Shown here: positions 16,458-25,059 of the stretch, one piece after another
Layout of the letters: each line of letters opens with the position of its first letter
How positions within the stretch are numbered: the first letter of the stretch is position 1
DNA from: Joyebacterum sp964521425
GTDB lineage: Bacteria > Joyebacterota > Joyebacteria > Joyebacterales > Joyebacteraceae
NCBI GenBank assembly: GCA_964521425.1
Contig: CAZFRO010000016.1
Coordinates: 1-49,101 of the forward strand
DNA length: 49,101 bases
Direction of reading: 5' to 3'
The notes under the pieces: model-generated
The model's input: only the letters and a program-made list of their open reading frames with translations
Told to the model about the DNA's origin: nothing
The model's database searches: none
Program-made: the position numbers and the translations under genes

Positions 16458-16984
16458 TGGTCCCTGTATCGTTCCCACTCGCTGTAGATGCAGCCGCAGT
16501 ACTGCTGACGGTAGTGCCCCATCTCCTTGGATGCACGGACCCCGTCCATCACAAGGGGTCTGTAGTCCGAGTAGAGAAAGCGCACGCCTCGCTCCCGCCC
16601 GGCATCCTCACCGGCGGCGCGAATGGCGTCGTGGTCCTGGTGCGTGCTCACGAGCATCGACGAGGTGAAAGCGTCGTAGCCAAGCTGTGCTGCCAGCTCC
16701 GCGACCCTGTCCATCCTCATGCGGTAGCAGATGGGGCAGCGGCTCTCTTCGTGACCAACCACGGCCCGTATGAACTCCACGAGCCCATAAGGGTCTTCCC
16801 GGACGATCTCGATACCAAGGTGAGCGGCAACAGAGCGTGCGGCCTCACGCCGTCTCTCGAACTCCCGGTACGGATGGATGTTGGGATTCGTGAAGGCCCC
16901 GTCTACCTGATGTCCCGCTTCGAGAAGTTCACGAATCGGAACAATGGCACACGGGCCGCAGCAGATGTGAAGGAGTACACGCAT
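16454..16984 (-). CDS. queH: Epoxyqueuosine reductase QueH
   Basis: A protein of about 176 residues of the former DUF208 family that reduces epoxyqueuosine to queuosine in tRNA, the non-orthologous counterpart of QueG. The N-terminal HICCGPC supplies cysteines of the metal/[4Fe-4S] centre. Further cysteines lie in EESRCPICYRMRMDRVAELA and in the C-terminal YRQQYCGCIYSEWE. I chose the ATG at 16984 because it puts MRVLLHICCGPC at the N-terminus as in the family. The longer frame from 17122 runs back into ruvB. It completes a queH-queA-tgt set for the late steps of queuosine synthesis. Confidence 0.93.
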   Translation of the reverse strand: MRVLLHICCGPCAIVPIRELLEAGHQVDGAFTNPNIHPYREFERRREAARSVAAHLGIEIVREDPYGLVEFIRAVVGHEESRCPICYRMRMDRVAELAAQLGYDAFTSSMLVSTHQDHDAIRAAGEDAGRERGVRFLYSDYRPLVMDGVRASKEMGHYRQQYCGCIYSEWERYRDQ

Positions 16985-17048
16985 GTGGCCCTGGAGGCGC
17001 CGCCTTTCGTTTCTAGCCGTCGCGAGTTCTGGGCAGAAGGCTTCGCCT

Positions 17049-18071
17049 CTAGAGTAGTCTTCCTTGTTCGCCGTCGCCACCCGCAAGATTGAAATACTCG
17101 TAGGCCGCTTGCGTCGCTTCACGACCGCGCGACGTTCGCTTCAGAAGACCTTCCTGGATCAGGAACGGCTCGTAGACTTCCTCGATCGTGTCGGCTTCCT
17201 CGCCGACCGCCACCGCCAGGCTCTTGACCCCCACGGGACCACCGTCGAAGCGGTGTATCACTGCCTCCATGATCCTCCGGTCCATCTCATCGAGACCGCG
17301 CGCGTCCACCTCAAGTCTCAGGAGCGATTCGTGCGCGATCTCAGCCGTCACCCGCCCGTCGCCCATCACATCAGCGAAATCTCGCACACGCCTCAGAAGG
17401 CGGTTCGCGATCCGCGGTGTTCCCCTCGACCGGCTCGCCAGCTCCAGTGCTCCCTCGTCGTCTATCGTAACACCGAGAATCCGCGCAGACCGCTTCACGA
17501 TCCGCGCAAGCTCCTCGGGGTTGTAGTAGTTCAGTCTCAGTGCCATGCCGAAGCGCGATCTCAAGGGAGATGTGAGAAGCCCGGCACGCGTCGTGGCGCC
17601 GACCAGGGTGAAGTGCTCAAGATTGAGCTTCACGCTCCTTGAGGACGGCCCCTTGTCGAGAAGAATGTCGACCGAGAAACCTTCCATCGCAGGATACAGA
17701 TACTCCTCCACGACATGCGACAGCCGGTGGATCTCGTCGATGAACAGCACGTCACCTCGCTTCAGGTTTGTGAGGATTCCCGTAAGATCGTAGGCGCGCT
17801 CGATGACCGGGCCTGATGTCGCCACGAGGTCACTCCCCATCTCGTGCGCGACGATGTGCGCGAGCGTAGTCTTGCCGAGTCCGGGAGGACCGGAGAAGAG
17901 ACAGTGATCGAGCGGCTCATCTCGCTTGCGTGCGGCCTCGATGAAAACGCTGAGGTTGCTCTTCAGCGAATCCTGCCCCACGAACTCAGAGAAGCCGGGT
18001 GGCCTGAGCTGTGTCTCGAAGCGCGCATCGTCACTGGAAAGCGCGGGAGCGGTCACCCTCTCGTCGGACAT
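17049..18071 (-). CDS. ruvB: Holliday junction branch migration helicase RuvB
   Basis: A 340-residue AAA+ motor that with RuvA drives branch migration of Holliday junctions. The N-terminal RPPGFSEFVGQDSLKSNL is typical. Walker A is SGPPGLGKTTLA, Walker B is FIDEIHRLS and sensor 1 is LVGATTRAGLL. The C-terminal winged-helix domain ends in TSRGREATQAAYEYF. It follows ruvA by 11 bases. Confidence 0.97.
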   Translation of the reverse strand: MSDERVTAPALSSDDARFETQLRPPGFSEFVGQDSLKSNLSVFIEAARKRDEPLDHCLFSGPPGLGKTTLAHIVAHEMGSDLVATSGPVIERAYDLTGILTNLKRGDVLFIDEIHRLSHVVEEYLYPAMEGFSVDILLDKGPSSRSVKLNLEHFTLVGATTRAGLLTSPLRSRFGMALRLNYYNPEELARIVKRSARILGVTIDDEGALELASRSRGTPRIANRLLRRVRDFADVMGDGRVTAEIAHESLLRLEVDARGLDEMDRRIMEAVIHRFDGGPVGVKSLAVAVGEEADTIEEVYEPFLIQEGLLKRTSRGREATQAAYEYFNLAGGDGEQGRLL

Positions 18072-18082
18072 ACTGATTCCCC

Positions 18083-18670
18083 CTACTTCCTGAGTGCCCG
18101 TTTGACTAGCTCCTCTACCGACAGATCGTCGCCGCCATCGCGTCGCGCCGCGAGCACGGAATCGCGCGCCCTCGCCCTCGGGATTCCGAGAGATACGAGT
18201 GCCATCACCGCGTCGCCGATCTCCTCGTGGACCTCCGGTTCACCTCCACCGATCGAGGAGACATCCATACCGGAGAGCTTCTCCTTGAGTTCCACAACGA
18301 GCCGCTGTGCCGTCTTCTTTCCGATTCCCTTGATGCTCGTGAGAAGCCCAAGGTCTTCATCCACGACCGCGCGGTGAAACACCTCCGGAGAGAGTCCCGA
18401 GAGAACAGCAAGACCCAGTTTGGGTCCGATGCCGCTCACACTGATGAGTTCGCGGAAGATGGTCCTCTCGGCTTCACTCGAGAAGCCGAACAGATCGAGC
18501 GCGTCCTCACGCACATGCATGTGTGTGAAGAGATGAACGCGGTCCCCTGGCACACCGATGAGCCGAAAGGTTGAGAGCGGTATGAAGGCATGATAACCGA
18601 CTCCGCCGATGTCGACAACGACGTCCGCCGGCGTCTTTTTGAGAAGCGTTCCGCTTAGCTGGGCGATCAT
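18083..18670 (-). CDS. ruvA: Holliday junction DNA-binding protein RuvA
   Basis: A 195-residue junction-binding subunit. It has an N-terminal OB fold (MIAQLSGTLLKKTPADVVVD), helix-hairpin-helix pairs in ISVSGIGPKLGLAVLSGLSP and SIKGIGKKTAQRLVVELKEK, and a small C-terminal RuvB-contact domain. The size is normal. The start overlaps the ruvC end by 4 bases. Confidence 0.97.
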   Translation of the reverse strand: MIAQLSGTLLKKTPADVVVDIGGVGYHAFIPLSTFRLIGVPGDRVHLFTHMHVREDALDLFGFSSEAERTIFRELISVSGIGPKLGLAVLSGLSPEVFHRAVVDEDLGLLTSIKGIGKKTAQRLVVELKEKLSGMDVSSIGGGEPEVHEEIGDAVMALVSLGIPRARARDSVLAARRDGGDDLSVEELVKRALRK

Positions 18671-19155
18671 GGTCCGTTCATCCTGTGTATGTGGCAGACC
18701 GCTACGGCGAGGGCGTCCGCCTCATCGTCCTTCACCGCTCCCGCCTCGAGTCCGAGAAGGCGGATCACCATCGAGGCCACCTGATCCTTGGTGGCGGCCC
18801 CGCTGCCGACGACGGACTGCTTCACGGCGCGAGGAGCGTATTCGTGGACGGGAAGCCCTGATTGAGCGGCCGCGAGGAGGACAACCCCCCTCGCATGTCC
18901 GAGCTTGAGCACGGACTTCACGTTCTTGGCGTAGAATAGATCCTCAACGGCCACCATGTCCGGATGGTGCGTCTCTATCTGCTGGATGACTTCGGAGTGG
19001 ATGCGTTCCAGGCGTTCCGGAAACGGCGCCCCCGAGGGAACCCGGATGACGCCTGACGAGATGATCCTCATTCGCCCGTTTTCGAGAGCGACCACGCCGA
19101 ACCCGGTAGCGATACTCCCCGGGTCGATACCCAGAACGATGGCGTTGTCGGCCAC
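18667..19155 (-). CDS. ruvC: Crossover junction endodeoxyribonuclease RuvC
   Basis: A 162-residue Holliday junction resolvase. The acidic catalytic residues are visible in LGIDPGSIATGFG, VAVEDLFYAKN and KDDEADALAVAVCH, with KQSVVGSGAATKDQV between them. The gene order yebC-ruvC-ruvA-ruvB is the common bacterial one. Confidence 0.97.
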   Translation of the reverse strand: MADNAIVLGIDPGSIATGFGVVALENGRMRIISSGVIRVPSGAPFPERLERIHSEVIQQIETHHPDMVAVEDLFYAKNVKSVLKLGHARGVVLLAAAQSGLPVHEYAPRAVKQSVVGSGAATKDQVASMVIRLLGLEAGAVKDDEADALAVAVCHIHRMNGP

Positions 19156-19187
19156 GTCGCTACCCCTCGTCTAAGGGCTATTCACAG

Positions 19188-19943
19188 CTACTTCTCGTCC
19201 TTGAGGGCCTCAAGCACATCATCGGGGATATCAAAGTTCGCTGACACGTGCTGAATATCGTCGTTCTCTTCGAGCGCCTCGATCAGCCTGAGGACCTTGC
19301 CCGCGTCGCTCAAGTCAAGCTTGACCGTCGTGCCGGGGACACGCGTTATCTCTGCGTGCGCAACCTCGGTTCCCGCGCTGGAGAGCGCATCCCGAACGGT
19401 GCTGAAGTCCTTCGGGGCGGTCGTGATCTCGAAGACGTCTCCCTCTGTGGAGATATCCTCCGCACCGGCCTCGAGCACAATCTCCATGACCTGGTCCTCG
19501 TCATTGCCCTCGACAGGGACCGCGATGATGCCCTTCTGTGTGAAGTTCCAGGCAACGCTTCCCGTGTCACCCAGATGACCGTCTCTCTTGAGGAGCGTGT
19601 GTCGCACCTCTCCGACCGTGCGGTTCTTGTTGTCAGTGAGGCAATCTATGATGAGAGCCACACCCGCCGGGCCGTACGCTTCGTAGACGACCTCATCGTA
19701 GGTCACGCCCTCTATCTGCCCCGAGCCCTTCTTGACGGCCTTGTCGATCTTGTCGTTGGGCATGTTGGCGTCACGGGCCGCCTGGATGGCCGCCCTGAGC
19801 CGGACGTTGATGTTCATGTCCGGACCGCCCTGACGTGCCGCCACTTCAATCAGACGGGCATGCTTGTTGAAGATCTTGCCACGTTTGGCGTCTGTGGCCG
19901 CCTTCTTGTGCTTGATGCTCGCCCACTTGGAATGTCCTGACAT
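19188..19943 (-). CDS. yebC: YebC/PmpR family protein
   Basis: A 251-residue protein of the YebC family, described as DNA-binding regulators and more recently linked to relief of ribosome stalling. The N-terminus (MSGHSKWASIKHKKAATDAK) is nearly invariant in the family, and YEAYGPAGVALIIDCLTDN and GSVAWNFTQKG are further markers. The start at 19943 has GGGAGGAACGT directly upstream; the open frame to 20186 is an artefact running into the EF-G-like gene. It sits 13 bases after that gene, a setting that suits a translation-linked role. Confidence 0.95.
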   Translation of the reverse strand: MSGHSKWASIKHKKAATDAKRGKIFNKHARLIEVAARQGGPDMNINVRLRAAIQAARDANMPNDKIDKAVKKGSGQIEGVTYDEVVYEAYGPAGVALIIDCLTDNKNRTVGEVRHTLLKRDGHLGDTGSVAWNFTQKGIIAVPVEGNDEDQVMEIVLEAGAEDISTEGDVFEITTAPKDFSTVRDALSSAGTEVAHAEITRVPGTTVKLDLSDAGKVLRLIEALEENDDIQHVSANFDIPDDVLEALKDEK

Positions 19944-19956
19944 ACGTTCCTCCCAG

Positions 19957-22038
19957 CTACTCCTCGTCGTCCTGTACCTCGGACGCAGCCACGACCTTCG
20001 CCTGCACGTCACCTGGGGTCTCCGCGTAGTGGGAGAACTCCATCTCGAAGAAACCGCGACCCTGCGAGATCGATCTGAGATGTGTCGAGTACTTGTAGAG
20101 TTCGGCGAGCGGAACCAGAGCCTCGACGATCTGGTAGCGTCCCTGCTGACCGGTGTCGCGGATCTTCCCGCGGCGGGATGAGACATCGCTCATGACGTCA
20201 CCGAGGTACTCCTCCGGGACGCCGACCTTGATCAGATAGATCGGCTCGAGCAGCACGCCGCTCGCGTCGGCCACAGCCACCCTGAATCCGATGGAGCCGG
20301 CCATCTTGAAGGCCATCTCTGAGGAGTCGACCGAGTGGTACTTCCCGTCATAGACGGCAACCTTGACGTCGACCATGGGATAGCCTGCGACAACGCCCTT
20401 CCGCATCCGCTCGAGGACGCCCTTCTCGACCGCCGGGATGAACTTCGAGGGAATCGACCCTCCGACGACCTCGTTCAGGAACTCGAATCCCGCACCTCGC
20501 TCGTTCGGCTCTATTCGGAGCCAGCAGACGCCGAACTGGCCTCGGCCACCACTCTGTTTCTTGTGCTTCCCCTCGGCCTTCGCCGTTCTGCGAACCGTCT
20601 CGCGATACGCGATCTTCGGCTTCTCCATCTCGACCTCGACGCCGAACTTGTTCTTGAGCTTCTCCACCATCACGTCAAGGTGAAGATCACCAAGTCCGCT
20701 GACGATCGTCTGCTTCAGAATCGCGTCGTGCCGAATGGTAAATGTCGGGTCCTCCTCGTGAAGCTTCTGGAGTCCCGCGTTTGCCTTCTCCTCATCGCCC
20801 TTCGCCTTCGCCTTGACAGCGACCGAGAGGACCGGGTTCGGGAACTCGATCGGCGGAATCAGGACAGGGTCCGACTTGGTGCAGAGCGTGTCGTTTGTGT
20901 GAGTATGCTTGAGCTTGACGACAGCGCCGATATCACCTACGGACACCGCCTCGGACTCCTTGCGGTCCCGCCCGACCATGGAGTAGATGGGACCCATCCG
21001 CTCACCCTCGTCGCGAGTCGCATTGAAGACATCGTCGCCCGCACTCACACTTCCGGAATAGACACGGAAGAACGAAAGCTCGCCGACATGCTGCTCGGCA
21101 ACGGTCTTGAAGACCAGAGCCGTGAGCGGCGCGCCGACCGTCGCGGGACGGATGATCTCCTCTTCGCTGCGCGGCTTGCCAACGGTGAACTCGGGCGTGT
21201 CGGCGGGCGAAGGCATGATGCTCACGATCACATCCATGAGCGGCTCGACGCCGGCGTTTGTGGTCACAGCGGTCGCCGCAACCGGGATGATTGAAAGCGA
21301 TGCGATTCCGGCTCTCAAGCCCGCTCTGATCTCGTCGTTCGTCAATGCCTCATCGCCGAAGAACTTCTCCATCAACGCCTCGTCCGACTCTGCCGCAGCC
21401 TCGATCAGCTGGTTCCTGAGCGCGGCGGCCTCATCGGCCATATCGGCAGGCACATCTTCCTTCACGTACTTCCCGGACCCATCGCGCATGAACGCCTTGT
21501 TCTCGATGAGGTTGATGACTCCCTTGAATTCCTCGGCAGCGCCGATCGGAATCGTCACGGGAACCAGACGCGCTCCTACGGCATCCGAGAGCTCATCGAT
21601 GCACTTCCCGTAGTCGGCGTGCTCCTTGTCCATTTTGTTGATGCACACCAGACGCGGCCGTTTGAGCTTGTCGAGGAACTGCCAGACCAGCTCGGTCCCT
21701 ACCTCCACGCCAGCCGGAGCCGCGACCAGCACTACCGCCGAGTCCGCGACACGCATGCCTCCCCTGACATCGCCGTAGAAATCGGCGTATCCGGGACAGT
21801 CCAGGATATTGAACTTCATGCCCTTCCAGGTGCAGTTGCCGATCCCGAGGTTGATGGTAATCTCGCGTCTCTTCTCGTTATCCGCGTAGTCCAGCGCAGC
21901 GGATCCGTCATCGACGCTTCCCATCCTCGAGATGGCGCCACCGAGAAACAGCATTGATTCGGCGAGCATCGTCTTGCCCGCGTCGCCGTGTGCAACAAGC
22001 GCTATGTTCCGTATTTTGTCGGGAGATGGTGACTTCAT
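19957..22038 (-). CDS. EF-G-like GTPase of the FusA2/EFG2 type
   Basis: A 693-residue translational GTPase with the full EF-G domain order: G domain to about 280, domain II, then III-V with the domain IV region KQSGGRGQFGVCWLRIEP. G1 is AHGDAGKT at 16-23, G4 is NKMD at 134-137. G3 is DCPGY at 80-84 instead of DTPGH, so the catalytic His is Tyr. With GVEVGTE nearby, this matches the EF-G2-like paralogue group, not the main EF-G. The function of that group is not well known and may involve ribosome recycling or stress. I chose ATG 22038, with AAGGA upstream, over the frame start at 22062. It heads a ten-gene run. Confidence 0.88.
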   Translation of the reverse strand: MKSPSPDKIRNIALVAHGDAGKTMLAESMLFLGGAISRMGSVDDGSAALDYADNEKRREITINLGIGNCTWKGMKFNILDCPGYADFYGDVRGGMRVADSAVVLVAAPAGVEVGTELVWQFLDKLKRPRLVCINKMDKEHADYGKCIDELSDAVGARLVPVTIPIGAAEEFKGVINLIENKAFMRDGSGKYVKEDVPADMADEAAALRNQLIEAAAESDEALMEKFFGDEALTNDEIRAGLRAGIASLSIIPVAATAVTTNAGVEPLMDVIVSIMPSPADTPEFTVGKPRSEEEIIRPATVGAPLTALVFKTVAEQHVGELSFFRVYSGSVSAGDDVFNATRDEGERMGPIYSMVGRDRKESEAVSVGDIGAVVKLKHTHTNDTLCTKSDPVLIPPIEFPNPVLSVAVKAKAKGDEEKANAGLQKLHEEDPTFTIRHDAILKQTIVSGLGDLHLDVMVEKLKNKFGVEVEMEKPKIAYRETVRRTAKAEGKHKKQSGGRGQFGVCWLRIEPNERGAGFEFLNEVVGGSIPSKFIPAVEKGVLERMRKGVVAGYPMVDVKVAVYDGKYHSVDSSEMAFKMAGSIGFRVAVADASGVLLEPIYLIKVGVPEEYLGDVMSDVSSRRGKIRDTGQQGRYQIVEALVPLAELYKYSTHLRSISQGRGFFEMEFSHYAETPGDVQAKVVAASEVQDDEE

Positions 22039-22106
22039 CGTAGTCCTTCCGGGCCGAGCCATCGATTGCTGTCAGGAATCGTCTCGTCACTGTGGTGAAA
22101 CGCTAG

Positions 22107-22135
22107 AAGATACCAGTAGAACGGCCGTTCGTCAA
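22107..22135 (-). promoter_or_regulatory. Sigma70-type promoter for the EF-G-like/ruv/que run
   Basis: On the minus strand -35 TTGACG (22130-22135), a 17-base spacer and -10 TATCTT (22107-22112) are followed by about 60 bases of leader to the ATG at 22038. This is among the best promoter matches in the window and sits correctly in the divergent gap. Confidence 0.7.
22119..22130. promoter_or_regulatory. 12-bp palindrome in the promoter spacer, candidate operator
   Basis: GAACGGCCGTTC is a perfect palindrome lying in the promoter spacer, touching the -35 hexamer. A protein bound here would block RNA polymerase. No regulator is identified. Confidence 0.45.
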
Positions 22136-22156
22136 CCTGAAATTCCGACATTCCGC

Positions 22157-22185
22157 TTGTCATCGTCCATCGAGCGTGCTAGTTT
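22157..22185 (+). promoter_or_regulatory. Possible promoter for the SurA/PpiD-like gene
   Basis: TTGTCA (22157-22162), a 17-base spacer and a weak -10 TAGTTT (22180-22185) lie about 95 bases upstream of the plus-strand start. The -10 is poor, so this is tentative. Confidence 0.3.
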
Positions 22186-22279
22186 CATGGTTTGTGGAGA
22201 GATACGGCTCTCTTGGGGAGCCACCTTGTAGATTCCTTATAGACAGATCCAGCAAACGATCAACGGGAGACACTGCCAG

Positions 22280-24106
22280 ATGCTTGGGGCGCTTCGGTCG
22301 AATACAAAAGTGGTTCTGTGGATAGTCGTTGTCGGTTTCCTGGGGTTCATCTTCGCCGGATGGGGCAAGGGCGGTCCTTCGAAACGTAGTGGTCCTGAGA
22401 GAGGCGTCGTAGCCACCGTGGACGACACCTCCATCAGCTATCGGGACTTCATGGACTCGTACAGACAGCGGGCCACATCGTATGCAGAGCGGTCCGGCTC
22501 CGAGATCACTGAGTCCGCGAGGGAATCGATTCTGAGTGAGACGTGGGACACCCTGGTAGCAGAGATCCTCATCCAGAACGAGATTGAGCGCCTTGGCATC
22601 GAGATCCCGGACGATCAGGTCTTCGAGCTGCTCTGGAACAACCCACCCGAATCGGTATACCGCTCGCCCTCCTTCCAGGATGAGAACGGCAACTTCGACT
22701 TCGGCGCCTATCACAGAGAGATCCAGATGCACCCGGAGCGCTGGGAGGATGTCGCCGCCATGTATCGTCAGAGCCTCAAGCAGCAGCTGCTGCAGCAGGA
22801 GATACAGGCGGCCGCTCTCGTCAGCGACAATGAGCTGTGGACGGAATTCGTCGCTCAGAATGAGAAGGTCCGGGCCTCATACATCGAGATCGACCCAAGA
22901 GGCATTGACACGTCTGACCTGGTCCCGACTGAGGATGAAGTGAGAGCCTATTTCGACCAGCACCGTGCTGACTACGAGCAGCCGGAGATGGTCGTGCTCA
23001 ACTACGTCAGCTTCCCAAGGACGCCAAGTGCGCTCGACGAGCAGGATATCCAGCTGCGCCTTGAGGATGTCGCGAATGCCGTGCGTGACGGTGAGAGCTT
23101 CGCCGAGATGGCTAAGTCCTACTCCGAAGGTCCGAGCGGACCCAACGGCGGCGACCTCGGTTGGTTCGGACGAGGGGCGATGGTCCCGGAGTTCGAAGAG
23201 GTGGCCTTCAGTCTGAGCGTCGGCGAGATCAGCGACGCCGTCAAGACGCAGTTCGGATACCACATCATCATGGTTGATGACAAGCGAGGGCGAGGCGACA
23301 CCGCAGAGGTGAAGGCGCGCCATATCCTGATGAAGCTGCGGCCAAGTGCGGAGACGCTTGCCGACCTCGAGGACATCTCATCAGAGATACTCGAGCAGGC
23401 CAAGTCTGATGGTCTTCTGGCCGCGGCGGAATCGGCTGGAGTGGAGATTGCAGTCACCGCCCCGTTTGCGGACGGCAGATTCATCCCCAGGATCGGAAAC
23501 GTCCGGCCAGCGGTCGCGTTCGCCTTCGAGAACGAAGTCGCCACGGTCTTTGGCCCATTCACGACTCCAGAGGCCTACTACGTCTTCGAGGTCGCCGAGA
23601 GAATCCCACAGGCGCTTCCGAACTACGACGAGCTTGCTTCTGAGGTGGAGGCTTCCGGGATGGACCACCCGGCACAGGTCGCACTGGTCTACGAACGCCA
23701 GAAGGACCGGGCATCTGCTCTCGCTACCGATCTGGCCGACGCGGTGGCATCGGGGGCCACGCTCGACGACGCAGCGGCACGGCACAAGCAGCAGGTGCGA
23801 TCTACTGAGCTTTTCAGCCGCAAGGACTACGTCCCGGCCATCGGTCGCACGAACGAGTTCGTCGGCGCGAGCTTCGGCCTCAATCCGGGACAGACGAGCG
23901 GCGTCGTCATGACCGAGGATCCGACGAAGTACTACATTATTCGCATCGAGGAGAAGGTCGCTGCTGGTCAGCAGCTGTTTGCCGAGGAGCGAGACAATCT
24001 CAGGGCGCAGATGATGCAGAACAAAAGCATGGAGTTGTTCGCGGCTTGGCTTGACGGTCTCAGAAATCGTGCGAAGATCGACGACTATCGCGACTTGTAC
24101 TTCTAG
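22280..24106 (+). CDS. SurA/PpiD-like peptidyl-prolyl isomerase
   Basis: A 608-residue periplasmic foldase anchored by one N-terminal helix (about 11-29, VVLWIVVVGFLGFIFAGW). A SurA_N-like chaperone segment with ISYRDFMDSYRQR follows. A rotamase (PpiC-type) domain at about 230-340 carries FAEMAKSYSEGPSG and GGDLGWFGRGAMVPEFEE, ending FGYHIIMVDDKRG. A second, degenerate parvulin-like region begins KARHILMKL, and a C-terminal helical part completes a PpiD-like layout. It probably helps outer-membrane and secreted proteins fold, which fits the many surface proteins here. GGGAG lies about 10 bases before the ATG. Confidence 0.9.
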   Translation: MLGALRSNTKVVLWIVVVGFLGFIFAGWGKGGPSKRSGPERGVVATVDDTSISYRDFMDSYRQRATSYAERSGSEITESARESILSETWDTLVAEILIQNEIERLGIEIPDDQVFELLWNNPPESVYRSPSFQDENGNFDFGAYHREIQMHPERWEDVAAMYRQSLKQQLLQQEIQAAALVSDNELWTEFVAQNEKVRASYIEIDPRGIDTSDLVPTEDEVRAYFDQHRADYEQPEMVVLNYVSFPRTPSALDEQDIQLRLEDVANAVRDGESFAEMAKSYSEGPSGPNGGDLGWFGRGAMVPEFEEVAFSLSVGEISDAVKTQFGYHIIMVDDKRGRGDTAEVKARHILMKLRPSAETLADLEDISSEILEQAKSDGLLAAAESAGVEIAVTAPFADGRFIPRIGNVRPAVAFAFENEVATVFGPFTTPEAYYVFEVAERIPQALPNYDELASEVEASGMDHPAQVALVYERQKDRASALATDLADAVASGATLDDAAARHKQQVRSTELFSRKDYVPAIGRTNEFVGASFGLNPGQTSGVVMTEDPTKYYIIRIEEKVAAGQQLFAEERDNLRAQMMQNKSMELFAAWLDGLRNRAKIDDYRDLYF

Positions 24107-24134
24107 TCAATCGGGCGCTCTTGGACCTGTATCT

Positions 24135-24569
24135 CTAGTCGATGTAGCGCTTGTAGTCGTTTCCTATGATCACGACTACATCCTCAAGTGGCGTCTCCTG
24201 GATCTGCTGGATGACGTTCCCTGTTTTCACATGCCGGGCGACACTTAGGGCACTTCCCATGTCGCCCGCTCGATCCACGACTATCGTCTCACTGTAGTCG
24301 AAGGAGTCGGCGTTTCTGTAGTCCACGACGTCGAATCCAACCTCCCTCAGGTGTCTGGCCGTCTTCTGCCCCACACCATCGGCGCCACAGCCATTCAGAA
24401 CCAGCACGGTGACCACTTCCTCCCGCGATGCCCGCGGGACGAAGACGCCATATATGGTCAGCATCAGGTAGACGATGCCGGTCATCAGTGCCAGAACGAC
24501 GATCGTATAGAATGCCGAAGCCCGGCTCTTCTTCCGCTTGCGGCCACCTTTGCGCTTTCGGGTCGCCAA
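24135..24569 (-). CDS. LytR C-terminal domain membrane protein
   Basis: A 144-residue protein with a very basic N-terminus (RKRKGGRKRKKSR), one membrane helix at about 22-44 and an exported LytR_C domain beginning VTVLVLNGCGADGVGQKTA. The domain contains the usual N-G and DYRNAD features. LytR_C domains occur in cell-wall-related proteins but their ligand is unknown. The LytR/CpsA/Psr catalytic domain is absent. It follows the HIT gene by 3 bases and ends 28 bases from the convergent foldase gene. Confidence 0.8.
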   Translation of the reverse strand: MATRKRKGGRKRKKSRASAFYTIVVLALMTGIVYLMLTIYGVFVPRASREEVVTVLVLNGCGADGVGQKTARHLREVGFDVVDYRNADSFDYSETIVVDRAGDMGSALSVARHVKTGNVIQQIQETPLEDVVVIIGNDYKRYID

Positions 24570-24572
24570 TCT

Positions 24573-25058
24573 CTACTCCCCGTCCAGATGACTCTGAAGA
24601 CGTGTGTATGTCTCGTCCAGAAGCTCGGGCAGCACTCTCGTCTCGCCGACAACGGACGTGAAGTTGGTGTCCCCTTCCCAGCGCGGGACGATGTGGACAT
24701 GCACGTGACCCGGCACACCCGCTCCCGCGCAGTGCCCCATGTTGATCCCCACGTTCATCCCATGAGGCTCATACGCGCGCCCGAGAACAACCTCTGCGTG
24801 AGCGAGCAGTTCCATCAGATCGGACCGTTCCTCCGGAGCGAGTTCGCTCAGGGATGCGACGTGCCGAAAAGGCGCAACCATGAGATGGCCGCTGTTGTAT
24901 GGATATGCATTCAGTATGATGAAGGAATGCTCCGACCTCTTCAGAATGAAGTTCTTCCTGTCGTCGCCCTCAAGCGGCTTGTCACAGAAGATACAGCCAT
25001 CGGTCTTATCTGACATGAGGTACTCCATCCTCCAGGGCGCCCACAATCTATCCATCAC
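24573..25058 (-). CDS. HIT family hydrolase, Ap4A-type
   Basis: A 161-residue histidine-triad protein. The active site HVHVHIVPRW is intact, and the start region RLWAPWRMEYL plus CIFCDKP is typical of the bacterial group close to Ap4A phosphorylase/hydrolases. Such proteins cleave dinucleoside polyphosphates or nucleotide phosphoramidates. It lies 1 base after panC, in a vitamin/nucleotide operon; its own substrate cannot be read from sequence. Confidence 0.88.
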   Translation of the reverse strand: MMDRLWAPWRMEYLMSDKTDGCIFCDKPLEGDDRKNFILKRSEHSFIILNAYPYNSGHLMVAPFRHVASLSELAPEERSDLMELLAHAEVVLGRAYEPHGMNVGINMGHCAGAGVPGHVHVHIVPRWEGDTNFTSVVGETRVLPELLDETYTRLQSHLDGE

Positions 25059-25059
25059 T

